From JAVBQO01 sp031548885 (GTDB lineage Bacteria; Patescibacteriota; Saccharimonadia; Saccharimonadales; Saccharimonadaceae): a stretch of 64,000 nt of DNA. Made by a program: the position numbers and the translations under genes. Under the pieces are notes generated by a model, which had not been told where the DNA came from, did not search any database, and saw nothing but the letters and a program-made list of their open reading frames with translations. Positions 24,792 through 32,108 of this stretch are shown here, one piece after another (within the stretch, counting starts at the first letter, position 1; each line of letters begins with the position of its first letter). Location: positions 62,001 to 126,000 of the forward strand of contig JAVBQO010000001.1 of assembly GCA_031548885.1 (NCBI GenBank), written 5' to 3'.

Positions 24792-25709
24792 CTACCGCAG
24801 CGTCATCGCCGCTCGATGGCTTTCCATTAGTGTCTTTGTTCTTGTTTTGTAATAATGTTTTAGAGTGATTGACGGGTCGGAATGGCCGGCCCATTTCGCA
24901 ACCATTGGTAGCGACATGCCGCTGTCGAGGGCGATCGTCAACGCCGAGCGCCGTATTGCATGTGGACCGCCCAAGGCATAACCGGCGCGTCGTATCGGCC
25001 TGTTTATTATTTTTCGCATGTTCTCGCGAGTATATGGCTTATCGACACGAACTGGTGACGGAAAAATGTAACCAGACGTTATCCCGGCCTGTGTCATCCA
25101 TTGCTCAAGGATTGCTAATGTTTCCGGTAAAACAAATGTCGGGCGACGCTTGCGGCCCTTGCCGGTAATCCGCAGGTATACGTCACTGTCATCCGGTCGT
25201 TGAATATTCTCGACAGTCATGTTTGTGATTTCGCATAAACGCATCGCGGAGTCGAATAGCGTAGAAAATACAGCCTCCTCTAGTAGGCTTTCGCAATGAT
25301 CGCGGATGTTTTCAATTTCCGCACGCGAAAAACTTGGTAGATCCTCAATATCCTCATCTTTTGCATTACTAAACCTATCGATTGACTCAATTATTATCGA
25401 AAGTTTTATGTCTTGCTGATACTTTAAAAACTTAAGTAGGCCAACCAGATCGTCGATATGCCCATTAATGGTTTTTGCTTTGACGCCATCCTCGATTTTT
25501 GTCATACACCATTTTCGCAGATCAACTTTTGTCAGTTTGCGAAAATCTTTTAATTCTATCTCGTATGCGATTCGCCGCACATGATAAAATTTCGTGCTTA
25601 ACGTGTCGGATGTAAAGTTCTTAATCTTTTCGCCATAATCCAAGTACTCATAGATCTGTCGCATAGCCATTGTCGATGCGATCTCGGCGTAGTTGTTGAC
25701 TTTTTGCAT
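24792..25709 (-). CDS. int: Tyrosine recombinase / phage integrase
   Basis: A 305-residue protein. An N-terminal SAM-like DNA-binding domain (about 1-115) precedes the catalytic domain with the first arginine in FDSAMRLCEITNM, the HxxR box HAIRRSALTIALDSG, the histidine in AKWAGHSDPSITLKHYY, and the tyrosine nucleophile in that last motif. It catalyses integration and excision through attP/attB, and here perhaps also tail-fibre inversion (see findings). It lies beside attL as usual. AGAGG lies nine bases before the ATG. No excisionase was recognised. Confidence 0.94.
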   Translation of the reverse strand: MQKVNNYAEIASTMAMRQIYEYLDYGEKIKNFTSDTLSTKFYHVRRIAYEIELKDFRKLTKVDLRKWCMTKIEDGVKAKTINGHIDDLVGLLKFLKYQQDIKLSIIIESIDRFSNAKDEDIEDLPSFSRAEIENIRDHCESLLEEAVFSTLFDSAMRLCEITNMTVENIQRPDDSDVYLRITGKGRKRRPTFVLPETLAILEQWMTQAGITSGYIFPSPVRVDKPYTRENMRKIINRPIRRAGYALGGPHAIRRSALTIALDSGMSLPMVAKWAGHSDPSITLKHYYKTRTKTLMESHRAAMTLR

Positions 25710-25815
25710 TAGTATTTTCCTCTCTACCCTCCATTTATTTGTATAGGGCAGAGAGGCTCCCTCGCAGTAGTCCTCTGAGTCCTATCTTATCACGTTAATA
25801 TTATTCGTATACATG

Positions 25816-26136
25816 CTATAACCCCTTTCTCGCCAATGATTTTTTCGCTAGGTATGAAAATAGCCTAGCCGGCGGCTTCCCGTTTTTTGCAGCCTCCATC
25901 ATATTCACTATTTCCGCGTCACTCATTGCGTGTGCAATTTTCATGTACCATTTTTCGAATTGTGGATTCTGATACGTTTCGGACAGTCTCTTTGCCCAAT
26001 TCTGCGCTCGCGCGTCTTTCGCGATTCTTGTCACATAATTCGTTTGCGAATTATCGTGAGTCCTATAGTTGTTAATTGTTGTTTTCTTTGAAAACTTCCC
26101 AGATGCTAGTTGGTAGTTGCTAGTTGAGAAACCCAT
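25816..26136 (-). CDS. Hypothetical phage protein, 106 residues
   Basis: Basic N-terminus (SKKTTINNYRTHDNSQTN) and a helical C-terminal half (EKWYMKIAHAMSDAEIVNMMEAAKNG). I do not recognise it. Its place next to int suggests a role in lysogeny or excision control. The start has TATAAC and AGGGG directly upstream. The 106 bases between it and int hold only the int ribosome site and partial inverted repeats. Confidence 0.5.
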   Translation of the reverse strand: MGFSTSNYQLASGKFSKKTTINNYRTHDNSQTNYVTRIAKDARAQNWAKRLSETYQNPQFEKWYMKIAHAMSDAEIVNMMEAAKNGKPPARLFSYLAKKSLARKGL

Positions 26137-26263
26137 ACCCCTGTTATACCCCTCATTTTTAATGCAAACCTAACAACCCCTCGTGCGCCGGGACCGACAG
26201 ATTTGTTGAAGCACGAAAAACACGCACGCGTTTATCGGCTTCGATGTTAGTTTTGCGAGCATA

Positions 26264-26285
26264 TAAAAAGCCCGCTCTTGACGGG
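26264..26285 (-). terminator. Terminator at the end of the late phage transcript
   Basis: Minus strand CCCG / CGGG stem followed by CTTTTTATAT; a second stem CCCGC / GCGGG lies just before it. It is outside the invertible segment, so it can serve the tail-fibre gene in either orientation. Confidence 0.65.
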
Positions 26286-26363
26286 TATTTTATCCCGCGC
26301 AAGTTTGCGGGAGCACTAGTTTGGATATGCTGCTATTATAACTTTTTGAGAGCAACAAGTCAA

Positions 26364-26388
26364 CAGCTCACTTCCCAGAGCATAAACT
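26364..26388 (+). repeat. Left inverted repeat of the tail-fibre switch
   Basis: 25 bases matching perfectly, in inverted orientation, 27060-27084. It encodes QLTSQSIN in frame with the silent module to its right. Its centre AGCTCACTTCCCAGAGCA resembles the integrase core site. Confidence 0.92.
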
Positions 26389-26735
26389 TTGAGAAATCAA
26401 ACGAGTATTCTCTTGAGGAAGTAAACACCGGAGAAATATGGTTAGACAGTAAACCGATTTATCGGAAACTAGTTAACTTGACAAGGCCTACAGCAGCAGG
26501 ATCGACAAATATTGCTCACAACATTCCTGACGTTGAGACACCGTTAGGAATAAGTTTGAAAGTCGGAGGCGGAGCCGGGAACGCGGTTGGAAATGGCATT
26601 ATGACCAGCGCAACGGCCGGTTATTTTGCCTATCTGTCTACAACAAACATTGTCTGGCAGAATATCGGCACTCAGACATCTACGCCTGTAATAGCCATTT
26701 GTGAATACACCAAAACCACTGATCAACCGGCATGA
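26388..26735 (+). pseudogene. Silent alternative C-terminal module of the tail fibre (module B)
   Basis: An open frame of 115 residues on the strand opposite to the fibre gene, directly following the left inverted repeat in the same frame. It contains EVNTGEIWLDSKPIYRKLVNL, a motif common in phage fibre and receptor-binding tips, and ends at TGA 26733-26735. It lacks its own plausible start; frame continues upstream but only through a terminator region. Inversion would fuse it to residues 1-191 of the active gene to give a protein of about 306 residues. It is a stored coding module rather than a decayed gene. Confidence 0.85.
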
Positions 26736-26760
26736 TTCGTCGACAACGGCAGTCTGAATA

Positions 26761-27633
26761 CTAAGGATTCTTTACATACAACACGCCAGCCACCGCCGAT
26801 ATGGCGCTGGAAAACGTACCAGCGATACGAAAACCATACACAGATATCGAGCTGGTGCTGACAGGCTGCGCACTGGACGTTCCATATAGCATGTGGTTTG
26901 ACCCGCCGTAGAAAAAGATTCCGACGATCTTTTTGGCGTTCAGCCCGGCCACATTAATTGTGGTTTCGCCAAAGCCAGATGAACCGCGTGTAGTGTTAGG
27001 CGTTATGTTGAATGGGAACTCTTGATAGCCGATTTCGCCGCCGATTAGGGAGGTTGTGGAGTTTATGCTCTGGGAAGTGAGCTGCGCCTTTCGCAAAGTG
27101 ATCAGTGTCGATGTAATATTTGATGTGTTACTATCCACTTTAATATCAGCGATCACACCATAAACAGCTTGTGATCCTGCCGCGCTGTCAGCCGTGATGG
27201 CTGTGCGAATATCACTGTCACTAGGCGGCGTTGGGCTTGCGGATGGCGCTCCATATACCACAATTAATCCACACGAACTCGGGCTACCCGTGACGGTTGT
27301 GTCCGTCGAAGCTAGCGAAATGTCATCCGAATACACAACGACGCTAGCAATCCGCGAATTCGACGCCGGTGCCGTAATTCGGATAGCTTGCTGACCAATC
27401 AAATCCAATGCGATTTTGTAGCCGGACGGCAATTGACCGATTACTACATCTGGCGAGCTAGGCGTCCCGCCAACCAAAACGTTCATATCTGCGCTGGTAT
27501 TTTGCAAAACTCCATTACCGCTGTACAAACCCATCGAATGCTGTTGCGCCCACGCGTTTGCCTCATAAACGCTAGCACGACCGCCGTTTCGCGATCGGAT
27601 TCGTACGATATTACCGGGATTTGTTTTTGCCAT
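26761..27633 (-). CDS. Tail fibre / receptor-binding protein carrying active module A
   Basis: A 290-residue protein. Residues 1-183 are the constant part, including GGTPSSPDVVIGQLPSGYKI and a proline-serine hinge (GAPSASPTPPSDSD). Residues 184-191 (QLTSQSIN) are encoded by the right inverted repeat; residues 192-290 are module A, a beta-rich glycine/serine domain. It is the last late gene before the terminator, where siphovirus adhesins sit. It starts two bases after the XhlA-like gene. The C-terminus is predicted to be exchangeable by DNA inversion. Confidence 0.82.
   Translation of the reverse strand: MAKTNPGNIVRIRSRNGGRASVYEANAWAQQHSMGLYSGNGVLQNTSADMNVLVGGTPSSPDVVIGQLPSGYKIALDLIGQQAIRITAPASNSRIASVVVYSDDISLASTDTTVTGSPSSCGLIVVYGAPSASPTPPSDSDIRTAITADSAAGSQAVYGVIADIKVDSNTSNITSTLITLRKAQLTSQSINSTTSLIGGEIGYQEFPFNITPNTTRGSSGFGETTINVAGLNAKKIVGIFFYGGSNHMLYGTSSAQPVSTSSISVYGFRIAGTFSSAISAVAGVLYVKNP
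27060..27084 (-). repeat. Right inverted repeat of the tail-fibre switch
   Basis: Perfect inverted copy of 26364-26388, placed inside the fibre gene at codons 184-191. Reading the minus strand, the base context GGCGCAGCTCA also matches the att core GGCGTAGCTCA at ten of eleven positions. Confidence 0.92.
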
Positions 27634-27635
27634 AA

Positions 27636-27956
27636 TTACCAGCCCAATCCATTTCTAACGACATCAATTACAGTAGCAAGAAAGAGTAGCCCGACACTGA
27701 TAATCAGCCCTTTTAGTTGTTTTCGGGAATCTTCCGCAGCCTTATCGCGCCTCTCGTCATCCTCTGCACGCTTAGCCTCTGATATTTCGAGACGGTCAAG
27801 CTTCAGCGTATGCTCCCCGATTATTCCGCTGTGCTCTTCGGATGTTTTTAAGATCCTGTTTTGAGTTTCGATAATACTATCCTGTTTGCCATCGATTTTT
27901 GCAAGTGATATTCTTATCGCCTCAAAGTCTTTTTGGTGGGACACGTCATTGCACAT
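27636..27956 (-). CDS. XhlA-like coiled-coil membrane protein
   Basis: A 106-residue protein: a long coiled coil (about 8-80) with heptad-like spacing and one C-terminal membrane helix (GLIISVGLLFLATVIDVV). This is the layout of XhlA/hemolysin-type phage proteins that assist holins, but similar small proteins also anchor tail tips. AGGAAAAG precedes the ATG. It follows one of the four repeated late promoters. Confidence 0.6.
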   Translation of the reverse strand: MCNDVSHQKDFEAIRISLAKIDGKQDSIIETQNRILKTSEEHSGIIGEHTLKLDRLEISEAKRAEDDERRDKAAEDSRKQLKGLIISVGLLFLATVIDVVRNGLGW

Positions 27957-27981
27957 AAATAACTTTTCCTAGTTAATTTAT

Positions 27982-28024
27982 CCGCATTGACCGCAGCGTA
28001 GGCGTGATTTATAAATACATTATA
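27982..28024 (-). promoter_or_regulatory. Repeated late promoter with conserved leader, copy 1
   Basis: Minus strand TATAAT (28019-28024) followed after eight bases by a conserved block of about 29 bases containing CACGCCTACGCTGCGG. The block begins at the expected transcription start, so it is the 5' leader of the 27956 gene. Confidence 0.75.
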
Positions 28025-28050
28025 ATATGTTTATGCTATTTCATCAAGTT

Positions 28051-28452
28051 CTACAGAAGCGAAAAAGTTCCTGTCGAAACGCCGTTTGCAAACGCACGAA
28101 AATAAAATCTCGTCGCCTGATCAACGGGACCCCAAAGATAAAAACGCAACACAATCGACCCATCATCAGCCTGCGGCTCGTTGATATAGGCGATGTGCGG
28201 ATATGGCGTTGAAAAGTTACTGTTGATCGAAACTTGCGGGCTCACATCAACCAACGATTTGCCGTCTTTGGTATTTTTCGCAATGAATTTGATTCTGAGT
28301 TCTCTGGCGGATTCGCCGACCGGCATAACGTATTCGAAAGTCTGCGAAACTTGGCTGACAAATTTGGCCAACGATCCCGCAATTGGATACGACCCTTTGC
28401 GTGCCTTATTTTCGTTTTCTAAGTCTACCAAACGCTGCTCAACTGATGCCAT
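28051..28452 (-). CDS. Minor tail-tip protein (paralogue 1)
   Basis: A 133-residue protein with an N-terminal coiled coil MASVEQRLVDLENENKARKG and a beta-rich body. The same N-terminal pattern (VEQxLxDLENExKA) occurs in the next gene upstream, and the C-terminus of all three neighbouring proteins ends with a similar G-T/N-I/L-x-L strand. Its ATG overlaps the stop of paralogue 2 (TAATG). It is probably part of the tail tip. Confidence 0.55.
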   Translation of the reverse strand: MASVEQRLVDLENENKARKGSYPIAGSLAKFVSQVSQTFEYVMPVGESARELRIKFIAKNTKDGKSLVDVSPQVSINSNFSTPYPHIAYINEPQADDGSIVLRFYLWGPVDQATRFYFRAFANGVSTGTFSLL

Positions 28453-28874
28453 TACGATACCGCCTCTGACAACGTGATATTACCGTCTACTGATGACTGA
28501 ACCGTAAAATTGTAGGTGGTTGCTTTCCAGCTTCCACCCGGAGCTTGATCCGGGCCGTTCGTTACAACCCACTGTGCGCCACCGCTATATAATCGACGAC
28601 GAACGACAGGCAATGCTGGGTTGGACGTCGACATCTCTAATTTCGCAATTGTATTTGAACCGGTTTTCGCGGCAAACGTTACAATGACGCGCTCCTGGTC
28701 ATTGTGCTTATTGACGCTGTTGTCGTTCATGACTGTCGTAATTTCATTTGGCGTGGTAGCCATTGATTTGCTGTTGGTAAAAAGCGGGAACTGCGTCGCC
28801 GCCGATTCAAATCCGACTTTCAACGCTTTCGATTCATTCTCCAAATCAGTCAATTGCTGTTCGACGCTACTCAT
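28452..28874 (-). CDS. Minor tail-tip protein (paralogue 2)
   Basis: A 140-residue protein starting MSSVEQQLTDLENESKALK, overlapping the upstream stop in an ATGA; a longer reading into that gene is unlikely. Coiled-coil start and beta-rich body like paralogue 1. Probably arose by tandem duplication. Confidence 0.55.
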   Translation of the reverse strand: MSSVEQQLTDLENESKALKVGFESAATQFPLFTNSKSMATTPNEITTVMNDNSVNKHNDQERVIVTFAAKTGSNTIAKLEMSTSNPALPVVRRRLYSGGAQWVVTNGPDQAPGGSWKATTYNFTVQSSVDGNITLSEAVS

Positions 28875-29368
28875 TCGACTCGCTCCAACTTTAACGTACC
28901 TTTGACGGGCGAAATGGCTTGCACGACCAATCGCACACCAGTGCCATTTCCAGTCCAATATATCCCTGGAAACAATATTTTTATTTCGCGTTTCACATAA
29001 TTCTGACCAACCTCATATAATATATCGCTAAAACCGTATTCATCAATCGCGTGTTTATCTCGGCCACCGACGCTTACCACCCCACCAGAATCAACCAAAT
29101 CATCGTATAGATATTTATCGAGTTTGTAGTCATATGGAAAATCAACCTGTGGCGGCTGATTTACGCTATCCGTGCGTGTAAATGTTGCGATGAAACGCGC
29201 GTTAAATCCATCTGGATTCGCGAAGTTTTGCACGTTGCCGTAATACGTTGCTTCTGGCGTATTCTCAGGCTTCGCCAACGCACCGAAGTTTAATTGCGTT
29301 GCGACTTTCTGCGCACGCTGTTCATTGCGGATTTTATTGATTCGTGATTGTACGTTGATGTCGGGCAT
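28871..29368 (-). CDS. Minor tail-tip protein (paralogue 3)
   Basis: A 165-residue protein with a basic N-terminal helix (VQSRINKIRNEQRAQKVATQ) and a beta-rich body ending SPVKGTLKLERVE. It heads the three-gene group and is preceded by a repeated late promoter. A structural tail role is inferred from position only. Confidence 0.5.
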   Translation of the reverse strand: MPDINVQSRINKIRNEQRAQKVATQLNFGALAKPENTPEATYYGNVQNFANPDGFNARFIATFTRTDSVNQPPQVDFPYDYKLDKYLYDDLVDSGGVVSVGGRDKHAIDEYGFSDILYEVGQNYVKREIKILFPGIYWTGNGTGVRLVVQAISPVKGTLKLERVE

Positions 29369-29398
29369 ATGCGAAGTAGTCGTTTATTAACTTTTCCG

Positions 29399-29436
29399 CA
29401 TTGACCGCAGCGTAGGCGTGATTTATACGTATTATA
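29399..29436 (-). promoter_or_regulatory. Repeated late promoter with conserved leader, copy 2
   Basis: Minus strand TATAAT (29431-29436), six bases, then the same CACGCCTACGCTGCGG block and AATGCGG, ending about 30 bases before the 29368 start. Confidence 0.75.
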
Positions 29437-29445
29437 AAATATTTT

Positions 29446-29988
29446 CTAAATTAAGCCAAGAGATACGCAACGACCGTATTGGTTATATGCGTACTGGTTT
29501 GAACTATATATGTAATCCAAAATAGGCTGTAGCTCATCCGTCCCCAATAGTTTTTTTCGATTCTCGATAAGCAGACTAACGCTTTCGCATGATTTGCGCG
29601 TTGCTTCGTCGATGGCGGACTCGCTCGTTTCGGTCGGAGCCTGCGAAACCGGCGTCTGCGCCGACTGACGACTCGCCGTCTGTTGTTGTGCTGCAGCTTC
29701 CCGTGCGGCATGCTCGGCAGCGGCCTGTTGTGTGGCGGCTTCCTCGGCTGTCTTTATTCTCGCAGCCTCTTCTTCAGCTTTCTTTTTTTCATCCGCCGCT
29801 TTTTGTTCGGCAATTCGCTTTTCCTCGGCAGACTTTTCTTCGCGGGCTTTCTGCTCGGCCGCCGCCTGAGCGGCTTTGACATTGTTGCTGTGGTTTATTG
29901 CCAATCCGACCGACAACGCTGCGCCGGTTACTATAACTACTGACGCGATTATCACCAATAATTTATGACTTGCCAGGAACTTTTTCAT
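29446..29988 (-). CDS. Membrane-anchored coiled-coil protein, probable moron
   Basis: A 180-residue protein: one N-terminal membrane helix (LLVIIASVVIVTGAALSVGLAI), then about 70 residues of E/A/K/Q-rich coiled coil, a Q/S/T/P linker and a small C-terminal domain with two cysteines (KSCESVS, GRCVSL). It has its own promoter (TATACT nine bases before the ATG) in the middle of the tail genes, and its type is envelope rather than virion. It resembles in layout the host membrane protein at 24039. A lysogenic-conversion role is inference. Confidence 0.55.
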   Translation of the reverse strand: MKKFLASHKLLVIIASVVIVTGAALSVGLAINHSNNVKAAQAAAEQKAREEKSAEEKRIAEQKAADEKKKAEEEAARIKTAEEAATQQAAAEHAAREAAAQQQTASRQSAQTPVSQAPTETSESAIDEATRKSCESVSLLIENRKKLLGTDELQPILDYIYSSNQYAYNQYGRCVSLGLI

Positions 29989-30021
29989 ACTATTCGCAGT
30001 ATACCAAATATCTAGGATATA

Positions 30022-31209
30022 TCAATCCGTCTGCCGCAAAAGTTTCGGCACAACTGTCGCCACACCATTGTCATCATAATCCGTCGCCATCGTTAATATG
30101 CGAAACCATCCGCTTTGATCGATGCCGTCGTCGCCTTCTTCCATGAAATAAAATCCGTCGCCAATCGCCAGCCCGTTATCATCATCTTCCGCGTCGCCCC
30201 ATGCAATCAGACGTCCAATCAATTTTATCTGCGGAGTCTGTTGTCCGAAATCTCTTTGTGAAAGCAGCTTATCGGCGTAGCTTTGAACGGCCGCCTGACT
30301 TTTGATGCCTGATTGCGGATCATAAATTCGCCAATAACAATATTCTTGAACAAAATTATTGTTCGATGCTGCCGCTAGCTCAGCCGTGTCTTCGCCCTCC
30401 GCCGGGTCGCCAACTTGACCATTACCCGCAACCAAAACCTCGCTGGCGTAATCATTAGTTTCTTCAGTCGAATAATCAGTTGCCCACAATTTGTAAACGC
30501 CGTCGCTCGGATATTTGATAATTATATTTTTATCCCGGCCACGCGGCTTCAGGATATCGACATATTTTTGCATGTGATCTTCCGCGTCGGTTCGAACTAC
30601 CACGTCAAATTTTCCCGCGCCCTCGACATTGTTCATCGCATCACACAACGCCTTGCTAACCGTCTGAAAATCTTTGTATGTTATGGTTTTATTAGCCAAA
30701 GTGTTAACTGTGCCATAATCCCACTTCAACGTTTCGCCAGCCGCCGCTGCGTGTTTTTTAAAATCGTTGATCAAATCTTGTGCATATAAATGCGCTGGCC
30801 GGTTCGTGAATTGGCGCATTGGCGACATTTTGTTATTTGGATCACAAACCAAATCGCCACTTAGCCGCGCAAAATCCTCGAAAAATTTCAGTGACAGTAT
30901 TTTACCGTGCGCCGGGCGATATGCCAACCATCCCGCGAACCGAATGCGTCCGTCTTCTATAAAAATCACCGTGGTTTTTCCGACGTGCAAAAACGACATG
31001 GGGTCATCATCAAACTTTTTCGCAACAAATTTTTTGAACAATTTCCAGCTGACGTCGAATGTGAATTGATCGCTAGTCGCGCTTTCTTGCTCACTTTTTA
31101 AACTTTCGTCTAAATGTCGATTCTTGGCAAAATAATTCATGTCGCCGATCAACGTTTCGCCAATATACAGCAAAACTTTGTGCCGTGGATCGTTATTATA
31201 TTGCTCCAT
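30022..31209 (-). CDS. Tail hub / Gp37-like baseplate protein
   Basis: A 395-residue protein directly after Dit, with KVLLYIGETLIGDMNYF and repeated beta motifs, ending GWFRILTMATDYDDNGVATVVPKLLRQ. It looks like the siphovirus ReqiPepy6 Gp37-like hub proteins of Gram-positive phages, which sit below Dit. No peptidase motif is visible. Confidence 0.6.
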   Translation of the reverse strand: MEQYNNDPRHKVLLYIGETLIGDMNYFAKNRHLDESLKSEQESATSDQFTFDVSWKLFKKFVAKKFDDDPMSFLHVGKTTVIFIEDGRIRFAGWLAYRPAHGKILSLKFFEDFARLSGDLVCDPNNKMSPMRQFTNRPAHLYAQDLINDFKKHAAAAGETLKWDYGTVNTLANKTITYKDFQTVSKALCDAMNNVEGAGKFDVVVRTDAEDHMQKYVDILKPRGRDKNIIIKYPSDGVYKLWATDYSTEETNDYASEVLVAGNGQVGDPAEGEDTAELAAASNNNFVQEYCYWRIYDPQSGIKSQAAVQSYADKLLSQRDFGQQTPQIKLIGRLIAWGDAEDDDNGLAIGDGFYFMEEGDDGIDQSGWFRILTMATDYDDNGVATVVPKLLRQTD

Positions 31210-31212
31210 AAT

Positions 31213-32100
31213 TTACCCGCCGATCACGTTATTCCACGCTATTTCACTATTTTCTGTCGTGCCGCCGTCATGGTTAAATCCTGCGATATTCATGTTTGGC
31301 GCAAAACTGACTTGGCCACTAACATTTCGCGAAACTTTCGCGGTATCCAACCACGCTTCGCCAGTTGCGAAATCTACACGCAGCGTCTGGCCGACGGCGA
31401 CCGTGCCGTCATATTTGGCGACCGTATCGGTTGTATTGTTTTGCAAGATTGGATTGATTGACAACCCTTTGACAGTCCAAAACGGATATATCTTCGTAAT
31501 CGAATCCACATTAACGCTCTGCACACCGCCACCGCCAAATTCCCATTCGCCGCCGACATTGTCCCAAACCTCGCCAATCTCGTCCCACACCTCGCCGCCT
31601 GTCGCGCTCGATAATAACGGGAGGATGACGGTATTTGCGAAAATTTCATTGCCGTCGCCATCTTCGGCGTATTCATACAACAACGAATTTTGGACCTTGA
31701 ACCCGACCGTGAACGGTGAATGGTCTTCGCGTGCGTTCGGCGATAATTGCAAATTATTCGCCATCCATGCGTTGTGACGCGCGAACAGTTTTCCGTCGCG
31801 CCGCACATACACAATTTTGTAATAATGGTTGATTTGGAAAAACGCCGTCAACCGCGAATATAGCGTCCAATAATCCGAATCGCGGGGAACAATTAGGCCT
31901 GCGAAATCTTGTGCTGGCGGTGGCAATTTCTGGTGAATCATTTCGCCGCCGTCTGTTTCGGTATAATTTATGTCGGTTGTTTCAATTTCCGGCCGCGACA
32001 ACAACGTATTTTCCGCGGCCAAATATATTTCATGACCATCGAATTCGAAATGCATATTATCGTCGCGGATTATCTTTTTGACGTAAAATTTATCATCCAT
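31213..32100 (-). CDS. Distal tail protein (Dit)
   Basis: A 295-residue protein between tape measure and hub, with the family-like opening FYVKKIIRDDNMHFEFDG, an N-terminal belt domain and a C-terminal galectin-like domain (FWTVKGLSINPILQNNTTD ... VDFATGEAWLD). A short repetitive E/W/G stretch (EVWDEIGEVWDNVGGEWEF) joins the two. The start is eight bases after the tape-measure stop. Confidence 0.72.
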   Translation of the reverse strand: MDDKFYVKKIIRDDNMHFEFDGHEIYLAAENTLLSRPEIETTDINYTETDGGEMIHQKLPPPAQDFAGLIVPRDSDYWTLYSRLTAFFQINHYYKIVYVRRDGKLFARHNAWMANNLQLSPNAREDHSPFTVGFKVQNSLLYEYAEDGDGNEIFANTVILPLLSSATGGEVWDEIGEVWDNVGGEWEFGGGGVQSVNVDSITKIYPFWTVKGLSINPILQNNTTDTVAKYDGTVAVGQTLRVDFATGEAWLDTAKVSRNVSGQVSFAPNMNIAGFNHDGGTTENSEIAWNNVIGG

Positions 32101-32108
32101 AACAACCC

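Noticed and set aside
26244..26363. A start for module B upstream of the left inverted repeat
   Set aside because: The frame is open from 26244 but crosses two hairpins that end the late transcript, codes for an unlikely sequence and has no ribosome site.
26361..27090. Diversity-generating retroelement acting on the tail fibre
   Set aside because: No reverse transcriptase gene and no adenine-biased template/variable repeat pair; the repeats are perfect, inverted and short, which fits inversion.
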